DNA of 64,000 bases from Martinezella hainanensis (GCF_900094555.1 NZ_FMAC01000013.1:62001-126000); one strand, 5' to 3'; counted from the first letter of the stretch, positions 26,081 to 35,913 are shown. The notes: generated by a model not told the origin, from the letters alone. Made by a program: numbers and translations.

Positions 26081-27019
26081 TTAGGCAGGCTTTGACCATC
26101 TATGTCCGCGCGCATAAGTGCTTGGGCTACATCCGATTACCCTTTTAAAAGCCGAACCGAAGGCGCTTTCGGATTGATATCCCAGATCAAAGGCGACCTT
26201 TGCGACGCTCTGGCGCGTTCGTGTCAGCCGGTCCGCCGCAAGAAGCATCTTCCAGCGCGTAAGATATTCGATTGGGGGGTCACCCACTATCTCTTTGAAC
26301 CGAACGGCGAAAGCGGTCCGCGACATCCCACAGATTTGCGCGAGTAACTTCAAGGTCCAACGATGTTCAGGTCTTTGATGCAAGGCTTGAATTGCAGCAC
26401 CAATGTGAGGATCCGCCAACGCGACAAGCCATCCGAGACGCACCTCCTTTCCTTCCGCAGTATCGAGACGAAGCGCCTGGACCAACATAAGATGAACGAG
26501 GTGCTGTACAATAAGTGTTCCTCCAGGCCGTCACGATCGCAGCTCGTCGCTCATCAGTTCAAGTGAGTGACGAATTGAAGTGCGTTCCGACGCGTTGCTT
26601 AGATGGAGGACACGGGGCAGCAGCCGAAGCAGTATACTGGCGTGGCGGTCCGAATAGGAAAAATAGCCGCCGACAGCAAAAAATTCGCCGCCGCCGTTAT
26701 ATGAAAGGATACTGCCGTCCAATGGGGTCGCCAACAGCTCGGTGAAATCGACGGCAGGAACATTAGGATGGGATGCGATACGGAAGCCGCGTGTTCCCGT
26801 GAGAATCACGGCGTCACCTGTTGCCAGCCGCAAGGGTTCATCCTCTCCATCCGCGATAAGCCAACACGAACCAGATCTTACGGCATAACATTTGATGCTC
26901 TCGGCGGTGTCGTTTGCACCGCGACCGAAAGCAATCGACCAGTCTCCCCTCGCATCAAAGCCCCCAGCCATGAATGTCCGGGGAACGAGTAACGATAGCA
27001 ATTCTGACAAAGGATCCAT
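26081..27019 (-). pseudogene. AraC-family regulator interrupted by an in-frame TGA
   Basis: Two open stretches on the same frame (27019-26534 and 26530-26081) are separated only by a TGA at 26533-26531. Upstream is a cupin-type AraC sensor domain (MDPLSELLSLLVPRTFMAGG), ending SLELMSDELRS. After the stop the frame continues RPGGTLIVQHLVHLMLVQAL into a normal helix-turn-helix domain (WTLKLLAQICGMSRTAFAVR). With the stop read through, the protein would be about 312 residues, normal for the family. A single CGA-to-TGA change would explain it; a sequencing error is possible. It is divergent from an SDR gene, the usual target of this regulator type. Confidence 0.82.
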
Positions 27020-27153
27020 GAATCTCAGAACGATAGCGATAGTTTTCCGTACGATGGGAGCTGGAAGGTTCAATTTCCTTATGCGACTTATCGGGTGAAA
27101 CCAAGCGCGAAATCCCTTATCTGCGCTTTGGTAAATTCAGGTGGTTTGAATAT

Positions 27154-28077
27154 ATGACTTTTGTTCTCGTAGTCGGCGCTTCCGGTTTTGTCGGGCGCCA
27201 ACTTGCACAGACACTCGTTTCACAGGGCCTCCGCGTAAGATGCCTTGCTCGTAATCCATCACGAATCGACGATCTGGCCAGACTGGGCTGCCAAGTCGTG
27301 CAGGGCGATCTTGCCGACCCGACCTCCATTGAGCGGGCGGTGCAAGGGGTCGATGCCGTATATATTTCAATCCACACGCTTTCTCAGCAATCAGGCAACA
27401 CCGCGCGCAAAGACTTTGCGGATCTGGAAATGACGGGCATCCGCCACGTTTTGACGGCTTGCCAGAAGTTCGCCATGCGCCGCGTGATCTATGTCACTTC
27501 GCTTGGAATTCGTCCGAATGCTACAAGCAGCTGGACCCGAGGGCGTTGGACGATCGAGCAATATCTCTTGAGGAGCGGCTTGGAGGTGACTGTCATCCGC
27601 CCGGGACAAATCGTCGGCAGGGGTGGCCACGGCTTTGAAAGCATGGTTGGACAGGCGAGAAAGTCAACAGCATTCGTTATAGGGAACGGAAAACAACGGG
27701 TCCGGGGCATCGCCATTGACGACCTCGTCTACTATCTAACCGGCGTTCTGGACGAGCAAAGATCCTTTGGACACGCATTCGATGTCGGCTGCGACGATGT
27801 TCTAACCACCGACGAGATGATCGATTTGACAGCCGATTTTTTAGGAAAGAAACATCCGCGTAAGATTCATCTCAGCGCATCATTACTTCGCATCGTCGCA
27901 CCCCTGATTGAGCGCATTGCGAAAATGCCCAAAGGCGCTGCGCAAGGCGCCCTGGATGCTATGAGATCCGATCTGGATGGTAACCCTATGCCTATAAGAC
28001 GCATCTTGCCAAGGAGGCCTTTACCCTATCGCGATGCTGTAGCACGAGCCCTGCACACGAAAGAATCGTTGATTTAA
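27154..28077 (+). CDS. NAD(P)-binding epimerase/NmrA-like SDR protein
   Basis: A 307-residue atypical short-chain dehydrogenase. It starts with MTFVLVVGASGFVGRQLAQT, the extended-SDR dinucleotide motif, then VVQGDLADPTSIERAVQGVD, and RVIYVTSLGIRPNATSS. The usual YxxxK pair is not obvious, so it may bind rather than catalyse, as in NmrA-type proteins. It is divergent from the broken AraC gene. Confidence 0.8.
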   Translation: MTFVLVVGASGFVGRQLAQTLVSQGLRVRCLARNPSRIDDLARLGCQVVQGDLADPTSIERAVQGVDAVYISIHTLSQQSGNTARKDFADLEMTGIRHVLTACQKFAMRRVIYVTSLGIRPNATSSWTRGRWTIEQYLLRSGLEVTVIRPGQIVGRGGHGFESMVGQARKSTAFVIGNGKQRVRGIAIDDLVYYLTGVLDEQRSFGHAFDVGCDDVLTTDEMIDLTADFLGKKHPRKIHLSASLLRIVAPLIERIAKMPKGAAQGALDAMRSDLDGNPMPIRRILPRRPLPYRDAVARALHTKESLI

Positions 28078-28170
28078 CATGGTTCGACGAGACGCCTTCG
28101 AGGGCGTTGCCAGACATTCCATGGCCAAAGATGTGCCGCCCCCACAGCCGCAGATGGACGCTGTTCACCC

Positions 28171-28215
28171 ATGCCGCCACACAGAGTATGCCGCCACACA
28201 TAGTATGATGTGTGG
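28171..28215. repeat. 17-bp tandem repeat plus inverted repeat
   Basis: ATGCCGCCACACAGAGT (28171-28187) is followed directly by ATGCCGCCACACATAGT (28188-28204), differing at one base. CCACACAT (28194-28201) pairs with ATGTGTGG (28208-28215). Confidence 0.7.
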
Positions 28216-28482
28216 GAGCGGCATCTATTGCCGACTCTGACTGGGGCTGAGCAACCGGCTCGATTAAGGAATGCCGGCCGGCTTTGCGCTGACCCGAGAA
28301 GAAACATTGGCAATCCGGGTGCACCGGTATTGGCGAAATTCTCCATCGCCCAATGGCGTTTGGAGGCCATTTTAGGCCGACAATACGATCTCAAACCTGC
28401 TCTCCTCTGGCCGAGCGAGGATTGTCTGAAGCAGCACAGCGGATGGCTCGCACAACCTAGCAGCTAGTCAATACCCGACCTA

Positions 28483-28506
28483 TCAATGAGTCAATGATTC
28501 AATGTG
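28483..28506. repeat. Three tandem 8-bp repeats
   Basis: TCAATGAG, TCAATGAT and TCAATGTG follow each other without gaps about 150 bp before the amidase start. Function unknown. Confidence 0.6.
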
Positions 28507-28655
28507 AGAATTCCGGAAGTCAAGCAGCAATGGGTGATCGGGCCTCCGTTGAAGGCAGTTTTGCTGATTGAACGTCCGCCCGGACATGACCCAGCCAAAG
28601 ACACCCGCCAGTTGCAACCCACAAATATCCCGCCTGCCACGGAGTATAGCCCGCG

Positions 28656-30050
28656 ATGAGTGAACTGCACTACATGAGCCTTCTGGATCTGACGAAACGC
28701 ATGCACGCTGGCGAGATATCTCCGGTCGAAGTGACAAAGGCTCAACTGCAGCGCATCGAATCTTTGGACCCGGGACTGAAGAGCTTTGCGCTAGTGACGC
28801 CGGAGTTGGCGCTGAAGCAGGCAAAAGCCGCGGAAGCGGACATCATGCGCGGAGATATCAAGGGGCCGTTACACGGCGCTCCAATCGGCCTGAAAGACCT
28901 CTGCTGGACAAGGGGGATAACAACCACCGGCGGCATGACACTTTATGCAGACTTCAAGCCACCGGAGGACGCCGCCGTCACGGCAAAACTGGAGCAAGCG
29001 GGAACCATCTGCCTCGGAAAACTCAAAAATACCGAAGGTGCATACACGGACCATCATCCTCTGGTCACGCCGCCTGTAAACCCCTGGAATGCAGAACACT
29101 GGTCTGGCGTATCGTCCAGCGGCTCGGGCGTTGCAACGGCAGCCGGACTATGCTTCGGATCTCTCGGCACTGACACCGGAGGTTCCATTCGCTTTCCCTC
29201 TGCGGCGAACGGGCTTACCGGTCTCAAGCCCACATGGGGGCGGGTCAGCCGCTATGGCGTATTCGAACTTGCCGCGACACTGGATCACGTCGGACCGATG
29301 ACCCGGAGTGCCGCCGATGCAGCCGCCATGCTGTCGGCTATCGCTGGTCCAGACGCAAAAGATCCCACCGCCGCGCAACGACCCATACCCGACTATCTGT
29401 CCGAAATGGTCAAGGGACTGCAAGGTCTCAAGATTGGTATTGATTCGGCTTTCAACGCCCCGGGCCTCGATCATCCCACGGCAGCAGCATTGTCATCGTC
29501 CGTCGAGGTTATCAAGGCGCTTGGTGGTGACATCCGTGAGGTTGCTTTCCCTGATATAGAGGCAGTTCTGGCTGATTGGCTGGCCGCCTGTGCGGCGGAA
29601 ACCGCCGTTGCGCACGAGGCGACCTACCCTGGTCGGAAAGAAGAATACGGGCCCGGTCTTGCAGGTGTGATCGATGTCGGGCGCAATCTATCGGCCATGG
29701 AACTCCAGAAGGTTATTCTTCGCCGGAATGATTTTCGAGGCCGCGTTGCGGCCTTCTTCCAGGATGTGGATCTTTTGATAGTGCCAGCCCAATCAATTGC
29801 CTCCCCTACTTTGGATAGAATCGCAACGCTCAGCGAAGATATTCCGTTAATGCGAGGACTGATGCGCTTTACGTCGATCTTCAACATGTCGGGCAATCCG
29901 ACGATCACGCTGCCCTGTGGATTTACCGAAGCCGGAACGCCGATAGCCTTTCAATTCGTTTCGGACCATTGGGGGGAAGATAAGCTTTTTCGCGCCGGTT
30001 ATGCTTTTCAGCAGGCGACGAAATGGCATCTCAGGCACCCAGCGATGTGA
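28656..30050 (+). CDS. Amidase-signature family hydrolase
   Basis: A 464-residue amidase with the Ser-cisSer-Lys triad visible: K80 in GAPIGLKDL, S155 in GVSSSGSGVA and S177 in LGTDTGGSIRFPSAANG. It cleaves carboxylic amides to acid and ammonia; the substrate is not clear. The ATG at 28656 has CGGAG upstream. It converges on a broken nitrilase gene, so the pair may once have handled a nitrile or amide. Confidence 0.92.
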   Translation: MSELHYMSLLDLTKRMHAGEISPVEVTKAQLQRIESLDPGLKSFALVTPELALKQAKAAEADIMRGDIKGPLHGAPIGLKDLCWTRGITTTGGMTLYADFKPPEDAAVTAKLEQAGTICLGKLKNTEGAYTDHHPLVTPPVNPWNAEHWSGVSSSGSGVATAAGLCFGSLGTDTGGSIRFPSAANGLTGLKPTWGRVSRYGVFELAATLDHVGPMTRSAADAAAMLSAIAGPDAKDPTAAQRPIPDYLSEMVKGLQGLKIGIDSAFNAPGLDHPTAAALSSSVEVIKALGGDIREVAFPDIEAVLADWLAACAAETAVAHEATYPGRKEEYGPGLAGVIDVGRNLSAMELQKVILRRNDFRGRVAAFFQDVDLLIVPAQSIASPTLDRIATLSEDIPLMRGLMRFTSIFNMSGNPTITLPCGFTEAGTPIAFQFVSDHWGEDKLFRAGYAFQQATKWHLRHPAM

Positions 30051-30155
30051 GGCACGCGATTGAGGTACGCAAACTCTGACATCGGCGGCTTTCGCGCCGT
30101 TCCGTACGGCCGATTGCATTGGCAGCAGGCGTCAAGGCTGTTGCCCGATCAAAGG

Positions 30156-30189
30156 TGTCACCCGGCTTTTTTACCAGACCGGGGTGACA
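30156..30189. terminator. Hairpin between convergent genes
   Basis: TGTCACCCGG (30156-30165) pairs with CCGGGGTGACA (30179-30189) with one bulged base, and the loop carries a run of six T. It lies between the amidase stop (30050) and the end of the nitrilase pseudogene (30215) and may end transcripts from both sides. Confidence 0.55.
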
Positions 30190-30214
30190 CGGCTGAGAGA
30201 TCAAACGTCGTCCA

Positions 30215-31206
30215 TTATTTGGCGAAGCGCGGTTGCTCCAGGACCTCGTGGAATTCGGGGATTGAACCCGCGCCGCCTGGATAACTCAGCAGCATCAGTT
30301 TCAAGCTGTCGGCATCGTAGTCCGCCAATTGCAGCGGTTTCTCCTTAAAGGCCGACGTATCGATTTTCGCGAGCGCATAATTTCCATCCCTGTTATTCAC
30401 CTGAGCGACCATCTCGCCCATGGGATTGTAGATCGAGGACTGAAAAACGCTGGGCGCGATCACCCAACTCCCCATGCGATGGGCGAGCGCCGCCGAGTGC
30501 GGTTGGGCCAAAACATTGAAGCGTTCCCACCAGATGCCTTCATCCTTGCCCACACTGTAGGGCCAAGCCGCTACATGGATATTGGGATACTGCGCGGCTA
30601 TGCCGTACCCCATCATTGGCTTGTAATTCTCAGCGCACGATAGCATGCTGAGACGGCCGATCGGCGTATCGACCACCTTCAGATTTTCGCTGATTGGAGC
30701 GTCTGAAAAGTAGACCCGCCCGATGGCCGGATCTTTCGATGGTTGATCAGCACTTGCCCTTGGGGTGACACGATCAGATTGGACATGTAAAGGAGTTTTC
30801 TGGCGGGATCGACTTCACAGTATCCCATGGAAAGGTATACCTTGGCATCTTTCGCCAGGGACGCTAGGCGGTTCTATTTGTCCGAGCCTGGCTCAATGCA
30901 GTTCTCAACATACTGAGCGAGATCTTTTGGAGGCCCTCCCGCAATCGTTCCCTCATCGGAATTGATGAACCCCGGGAGCCAGGTCTCGGGGAAGGCAATA
31001 TATGTTGCGCCATCCGCCTTCGCCTCCTCGACGATTTTCTTGGCCAGAGCAACGCCGCCTTCAAAGTCGTATTTAACGCTCGGCACGTTCACGGCGGCAA
31101 CCGTGATCGTATCGCCGGCGAGCATTGGATTGTGGTAGGCGGGCTGTTCTTGGGCCACGGCAGCGCTCATGGAGACCAGTAGGGCTGAGATAGAATGCGT
31201 CAACAA
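30215..31206 (-). pseudogene. Exported nitrilase / carbon-nitrogen hydrolase, broken by a stop and a frameshift
   Basis: The N-terminal piece (31206-30874) has a signal peptide (MLTHSISALLVSMSAAVAQ) and the catalytic Glu motif YIAFPETWLPGF. It ends at TAG (30876-30874) after EPGSDK. The same frame then goes on NRLASLAKDAKVYLSMGYCE and VSPQGQVLINHRK (catalytic Lys region) until about 30735, where a one-base loss in an A-run shifts the frame. The new frame continues DPAIGRVYFSDAPI into the catalytic Cys motif LSMLSCAENYKPMMGYG and the C-terminus. So the stop replaces a Tyr codon and the frameshift removes the active site. The TTG start at 31206 has AAGGGG upstream. It was probably a periplasmic nitrilase. 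Confidence 0.85.
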
Positions 31207-31410
31207 ATTCCCCTTTATAACGTATCATCCTGTCGGATTGGAAGCGATTGCTTCTGGTTTGAACTGCATGCGTAATTGCCAGCATTGATGTTATTCGCCG
31301 ACGCCCGTCGTTTCCGGATTTGCCTGTGCAGCTGATGCCCGATAGGAAAATCAGCTGCACAAGAGGGTCACTCAACCCTGGCTCCCGGCTCTCTCGCCTT
31401 TCAATCGATG

Positions 31411-33690
31411 TCAGGCAGCGGCTGATTTCGACGCCACCGTCCGGGCAAGCGCCTCAATTTCTTCCATGTCGATCGGGACGCCTGGAAATTCGGCGATCGA
31501 AGCGAGCGGAATCCCCCGCGCCGAATCTCTGCCTGCCGGATCGGACATAAGGTCCCCCATGCGACCCCGCAAACCGCCCCGGCTGTCGAAGATCGCCTGA
31601 AGCATCGGGCCGCCGACGGGATCATCAAGCCACTCGCCCGTTGTCGACCAGGGCGTCAGAGGCACAAGGACCGGATGCCCCGGCAGGTCGATCGACTGCT
31701 TCAGACGGATATCACGCGAAGAGCTCCCGACATGAACCGTGACCGGACCACCCGGATAAAGCCAGGTCCTCGTCAACTCGTTCCAGTGCTCCAGTTGCTG
31801 GCGGGGTACCGCGATCTCGACGATACCGGACTGGCCCGGATCAAGCCGGATTTTCTTCCAGCCGCGAAGCTCGCGCGGCGGGGTGTCGACGAAATCGTTG
31901 TGATCGGCGACATAGAGCTGCACGACCTCGGCCCCTTCCCTCGCCCCCGTGTTTCGCACGGTCACGCGGGCAACGAAGGCGACGGGGTCCTCTAACGGCT
32001 TTTCGATAATGTCGAGGTCAACGAAATCGAATGTCGTGTAAGACAAACCGTGCCCAAACGGATGATCGACCGCAATGCCACGGGCGTCGTAATATCGATA
32101 TCCGACGTAAATACCTTCGCCATAGCTGACGTTGCCGTGGACGCCAGGAAAATGCAGGTACGAGGGTGTATCAGCCAGCCGAAGCGGGATCGTTTCCGGC
32201 AGCTTGCCTGACGGATTAATGTCCCCGAGCAGCACGTCGGCTACAGAATTGCCATGCGCCTGTCCCGTCAGCCAGAATTCGACGATGGCATTGACGTTGT
32301 TGCGCCAGTTGGAGGTAGTGACCGCCGAACCGTTCGACATCGCGACCACGATCGGTTTCCCGGTGGCGTGCAGAGCCTCGGTCAGAGCGATCTGATCCTG
32401 CGGAAGGTCGATCATCGTGCGATCGCGCCCTTCGGCCTCGTATTCACCTGGAAGACCGAGAAACAGTATGACGATATCTGCCTTTTCGGCAACGCGCACA
32501 GCCTCTGCCGCGGCGTCTTCCGCGTTGAATTTTTTGTCGAGAGCATAGCCGCTGGCGAAGGTCAGCTCCGCACCGCAAGCTTCGGCCCGGGCGCGCAACG
32601 CCGTAAGACCGGTGACAACGTTCTTCGAATTGACGTATGAACTGCCGGCGCCTTGGTAGCGTGGTTGGCGGGCAAGCTCGCCGATAACGGCGACACGCGT
32701 GCCCGTCGCCAGCGCCATCGGAAGCGTACCGTCATTGGTGAGCAGGACGGCAGATTCAGCGGCCGCGAGCCGGACCAGATCATTATGCAAATCGTAGTCG
32801 ACCGTCGTAGACTCACCCACCCTCCTGGTTCTTTCCGCCAGCAGGCGGAAGCGCTCGACCATTTTTTTCAGCGTATCGGGCTCCACCTGACCGGCCGAAT
32901 AGGCTTTCCGCAACCGGTCATCCTCCTGGCGACCAGGCATGCGCAGATCGAGGCCGGCATTGAGTGATGCAATCGGATCACGGACGCCACCCCAATCCGA
33001 TACGACAATACCGTCGAAGCCCCATTCTTCCCGAAGAACCGTGCTCAGAAGCCATTCGTTCTGAGCGGCATGAATACCGTTGATGCGGTTGTAGGAGGAC
33101 ATGATCGCCCACGGACGCGACTGGCGGACCGCGACTTCGAACGTTCGAAGATAGATTTCCCGCAGAGCACGCTCATCGACGTTGGCGCTGACCCGCAACC
33201 GGTCCGTTTCCTGATTATTGACGGCAAAGTGCTTGAGGCAGGCACCGACGCCCTGGCTCTGCATGCCATCAACGATTGCAGCCGCAAGCATGCCGCCCAG
33301 ATAGGGATCCTCGGAATAGTACTCGAAATTACGGCCGCACAACGGGCTTCGCTTCAGGTTTAACCCCGGGCCAAGCACGACATCCACGCCCATGGCGCGA
33401 GCCTCACGGCCAAGGGCCGCGCCGATCTCTCGGATCAGTTCGCCATCCCACGACGACGCCAGCGTCACTGCCGGCGGGAAGCACGTGGCTGGCAGGCTGC
33501 GGCCGATGCCGAGATGGTCCGGGTTCTCGTCGTCCTGAACACGCAGTCCATGGGGGCCGTCGGCGAAGCGAAGCGAGCGGATGCCGTTGTGTGTTGCGTC
33601 AATCGTTGTCCAGTAGTCTGCGCCGGTGGCCAGCGACAGTGCTTCCTCGGTGGCCTTATCGGCGGTAATGACTGTGGTATGCGTATCCAT
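31411..33690 (-). CDS. Glycoside hydrolase family 3 (beta-glucosidase type)
   Basis: A 759-residue GH3 enzyme with all three parts. The TIM barrel contains KHFAVNNQE (about 153-161) and the nucleophile Asp in GFDGIVVSDWGG (D232). The alpha/beta sandwich domain follows (VILFLGLPGEYEAEGRDR), and a C-terminal fibronectin-III-like domain starts about 640. No signal peptide is seen, so it works in the cytoplasm on an imported glycoside. I use the ATG at 33690, which shares one base with the stop of the MFS gene (TGATG); a much longer frame upstream overlaps that gene and is rejected. Confidence 0.93.
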   Translation of the reverse strand: MDTHTTVITADKATEEALSLATGADYWTTIDATHNGIRSLRFADGPHGLRVQDDENPDHLGIGRSLPATCFPPAVTLASSWDGELIREIGAALGREARAMGVDVVLGPGLNLKRSPLCGRNFEYYSEDPYLGGMLAAAIVDGMQSQGVGACLKHFAVNNQETDRLRVSANVDERALREIYLRTFEVAVRQSRPWAIMSSYNRINGIHAAQNEWLLSTVLREEWGFDGIVVSDWGGVRDPIASLNAGLDLRMPGRQEDDRLRKAYSAGQVEPDTLKKMVERFRLLAERTRRVGESTTVDYDLHNDLVRLAAAESAVLLTNDGTLPMALATGTRVAVIGELARQPRYQGAGSSYVNSKNVVTGLTALRARAEACGAELTFASGYALDKKFNAEDAAAEAVRVAEKADIVILFLGLPGEYEAEGRDRTMIDLPQDQIALTEALHATGKPIVVAMSNGSAVTTSNWRNNVNAIVEFWLTGQAHGNSVADVLLGDINPSGKLPETIPLRLADTPSYLHFPGVHGNVSYGEGIYVGYRYYDARGIAVDHPFGHGLSYTTFDFVDLDIIEKPLEDPVAFVARVTVRNTGAREGAEVVQLYVADHNDFVDTPPRELRGWKKIRLDPGQSGIVEIAVPRQQLEHWNELTRTWLYPGGPVTVHVGSSSRDIRLKQSIDLPGHPVLVPLTPWSTTGEWLDDPVGGPMLQAIFDSRGGLRGRMGDLMSDPAGRDSARGIPLASIAEFPGVPIDMEEIEALARTVASKSAAA

Positions 33691-35000
33691 CACTTGGATC
33701 CTCGAATGAACAGAATGAACAGTGCACTGGCGGCCGCAATGGCTGCCGCGCATAGGTAGAGCGACGTGTAGTTGCCGCTGCCTCCATCGGCTCCGATCAT
33801 GAGGAGCAGAGGCGCAAGCAGAGGCGCCAGTGTTTGCGGAATGGTGCTGGAAAGGTTGAAGACACCCATGCCCTTCCCGGCCGATTCGTGTCTGTCGGGC
33901 AGGACTTCGGAAACGAGCGCATAGTCGACCCCGAAATAGAGGCCATTTCCCAGCCCGGCGATCGCGATCCCGATCAGAAAACCTTCGACCGTGGTCGAAT
34001 AGGCAACAACGCCCATAGCGATCATGAAGAAGATCGAAGCCAGGATAACGAAGGGCTTTCTTTTGCCAACGCGGTCCGACAGCCATCCTCCTCCGATGCT
34101 GGAGATGACGACGGCAATCGCCAGGACGAACATGGCAGTGGTGAGTATGGGTGCGACCGTGCCGGTCGTGTAGCCGAGGTGATCGATCAGGTAGTAGGTC
34201 TTGTATGTGGTCAGAAGGTAAAGCGACGTCCACGCAAGAAAGCGCCCCATCCAGACCAGACCAAAATCGCGATGCTGGAACGGGTTGATCCAGAGCGCTC
34301 CGAGAAGCCCCGCGAAGTTAATGGGAAGGACCTCATCCCTTGTACGAGGGAACTCACGAAAGAAGAGAATAAACGGCAGCGCCATGGCGAGACCGAGCAG
34401 CACGGGCACGGCAAACATTCCGGCTCCGCCGGTTCCGACCAATTGGGTCAGATAGGTGCCACCGACCACGCCAACCTGGGCCGACATGCCCATGAAACCG
34501 GAAACGCGGCCTCGCAATTTATCAGGCACGCGTTCGGGCAGGATCGCCACGACAGAGGCGAGCGCGGCATTGAAGCCGCCCTGGGCTACAGCCCAGCCAA
34601 TCGCCACCATAGCAATGGTTGGAGCGAACCCGATACCTATAACGGCCAGTGAGCCAACGAGAATACCGCCGATGATAAATGGCCGGCGCTGTCCCCATCG
34701 AGATTTCGACCGGTCGCTAAAGGCCCCGAAGATCGGATTCGAGAACAATGCGGCCGCTGCGCCGAGACTGGAAACAAGCGCGAACGATGTCGCCTTTCCC
34801 TCCGGATCAAGTTGGCCGACCCGGATAGCGATGGTCACCGACGCGGGCGTAACCAGAGCGACGTAAATTCCGATCAGGGCGCAGATGTAGCGGGCGATAA
34901 ACCAGCCATTGATCTGCTGACCTGTCAGGCGAATGTTTCGTTCGGGCACTGTCTCGAAATCCGGAGACCTCCCCACATCTGTTGATACGTGCTGGTGCAT
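33690..35000 (-). CDS. MFS transporter (probable glycoside permease)
   Basis: A 436-residue major facilitator protein with about 12 hydrophobic segments. FSDRSKSRWGQRRPFIIGG and WLSDRVGKRKPFVILASIF are the A-loop motifs of the two halves. The arginine-rich loop resembles the GPH/sucrose-type sugar permeases. The ATG at 35000 has GGAGGAAG upstream. Coupled translation with the GH3 gene suggests it imports the beta-glycoside that the enzyme splits. Confidence 0.88.
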   Translation of the reverse strand: MHQHVSTDVGRSPDFETVPERNIRLTGQQINGWFIARYICALIGIYVALVTPASVTIAIRVGQLDPEGKATSFALVSSLGAAAALFSNPIFGAFSDRSKSRWGQRRPFIIGGILVGSLAVIGIGFAPTIAMVAIGWAVAQGGFNAALASVVAILPERVPDKLRGRVSGFMGMSAQVGVVGGTYLTQLVGTGGAGMFAVPVLLGLAMALPFILFFREFPRTRDEVLPINFAGLLGALWINPFQHRDFGLVWMGRFLAWTSLYLLTTYKTYYLIDHLGYTTGTVAPILTTAMFVLAIAVVISSIGGGWLSDRVGKRKPFVILASIFFMIAMGVVAYSTTVEGFLIGIAIAGLGNGLYFGVDYALVSEVLPDRHESAGKGMGVFNLSSTIPQTLAPLLAPLLLMIGADGGSGNYTSLYLCAAAIAAASALFILFIRGSK

Positions 35001-35086
35001 GCTCTTCCTCCAGGAGCGTCGCTGTTCGATTGATCCACGGGGCGTCCGCTCGCTCCTCCCAAGCCGTCCCTGACCGGCGACCAAAC

Positions 35087-35104
35087 AGATCGGTCAGCCG
35101 ATCT
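35087..35104. repeat. Small palindrome upstream of the MFS gene
   Basis: AGATCGG (35087-35093) and CCGATCT (35098-35104) with a TCAG centre lie in the leader of the MFS/GH3 operon; possible secondary regulator site. Confidence 0.4.
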
Positions 35105-35211
35105 ATACGTTAGACGACGATCAACCCTTCTGACAATAGCGTTAGGAAATTTTGACAGGGCCTGAGCGAATAAGGTTATTTTTCTTTTGGAATCAACGAC
35201 AAGGTATGTTT

Positions 35212-35230
35212 GCGGTATTGACAATACCGC
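35212..35230. promoter_or_regulatory. Palindromic operator in the divergent TetR/MFS promoter region
   Basis: GCGGTATT-GAC-AATACCGC is a perfect 19-bp palindrome (8-bp arms, 3-bp centre) 47 bp before the TetR start. It contains TTGACA (35218-35223), a -35-like box, on the plus strand. Size, symmetry and place are those of a TetR-family operator, so autoregulation and control of the GH3/MFS operon are likely. Confidence 0.7.
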
Positions 35231-35277
35231 CTACACCTCCTTCCTGAGGGCACGATCATGTGAAGGGAGGATGTCCA

Positions 35278-35898
35278 ATGCCGCGTGCAATCCGAATGGC
35301 CCAGCAAGGCGAACAGACGCGCGCTGCTATCCTGGATGCTGCAATTGAATTATTCGGCAAAGCCGGCTTCCGCAGCACGAGCATGAGTCAGATCGCAACG
35401 CGCGCCGGGGTCGTCCAGTCGGTTCTTCATCATCATTTCGGCAGCAAGGACCGGTTGCTGCTGGAGGCGCTGAACCGGTATTATCCGGCCTCGACCGAGC
35501 GAGCTGATATGCGGGCGATTGCCGAAGGACGCGTGGACTTTCTCGATGAGATGTTACGTGTGACCCGGTTGAACGCCGATCGACCTGATCTGGTGCGGTT
35601 TTTCTCCGCCATGAGCGGAGAGGCTCTCACCGAAGGCCATCCTGCACAGGAGTTCTTCGTTCGACGCTATGAGGCCGTGCGCGAAGGTTATGTCTCCGCG
35701 ATCGCAAAATCGAAAGGTATCACCCGCGCATCGGATCTTAAAACTATCAACAACCTGGTCACCCTGCTTTTCGCCGCTTCCGACGGTTTGCAGATGCAAT
35801 GGCTTCGGGATCCCGAAATCGATTACATAGGTGGCATCGAACTGACGATTGGAATGATCAGACAAAGAATGGACGCGATAGCGGACTTCGACGGATGA
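35278..35898 (+). CDS. TetR-family transcriptional regulator
   Basis: A 206-residue regulator with a TetR helix-turn-helix at residues about 12-58 (ILDAAIELFGKAGFRSTSMS and SVLHHHFGSKDRLLLEALN). The remaining helices form the ligand-binding domain. The ATG at 35278 has AGGGAGG seven bases upstream; an earlier GTG at 35260 would place this site inside the gene. It is divergent from the MFS/GH3 operon. Confidence 0.92.
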   Translation: MPRAIRMAQQGEQTRAAILDAAIELFGKAGFRSTSMSQIATRAGVVQSVLHHHFGSKDRLLLEALNRYYPASTERADMRAIAEGRVDFLDEMLRVTRLNADRPDLVRFFSAMSGEALTEGHPAQEFFVRRYEAVREGYVSAIAKSKGITRASDLKTINNLVTLLFAASDGLQMQWLRDPEIDYIGGIELTIGMIRQRMDAIADFDG

Positions 35899-35913
35899 CA
35901 GGGCACAGGTCCG

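Larger units (their letters stand above)
28078..28655. other. Gene-free stretch with short repeats
   Basis: A 578-bp gap. It contains a 17-bp tandem repeat (28171-28204), an inverted repeat overlapping its end, and three 8-bp repeats at 28483-28506. A short frame at 28210-28467 resembles nothing I know. The amidase promoter should lie near its end. Confidence 0.5.

Noticed and set aside
28210..28467. Short plus-strand frame in the gap before the amidase
   Set aside because: No family resemblance, no convincing ribosome binding site, and it begins inside a repeat.
33691..34233. Long N-terminal extension of the GH3 frame across the MFS gene
   Set aside because: The extension is low in family-like sequence and overlaps a convincing MFS gene; the ATG at 33690 gives a normal GH3 N-terminus.
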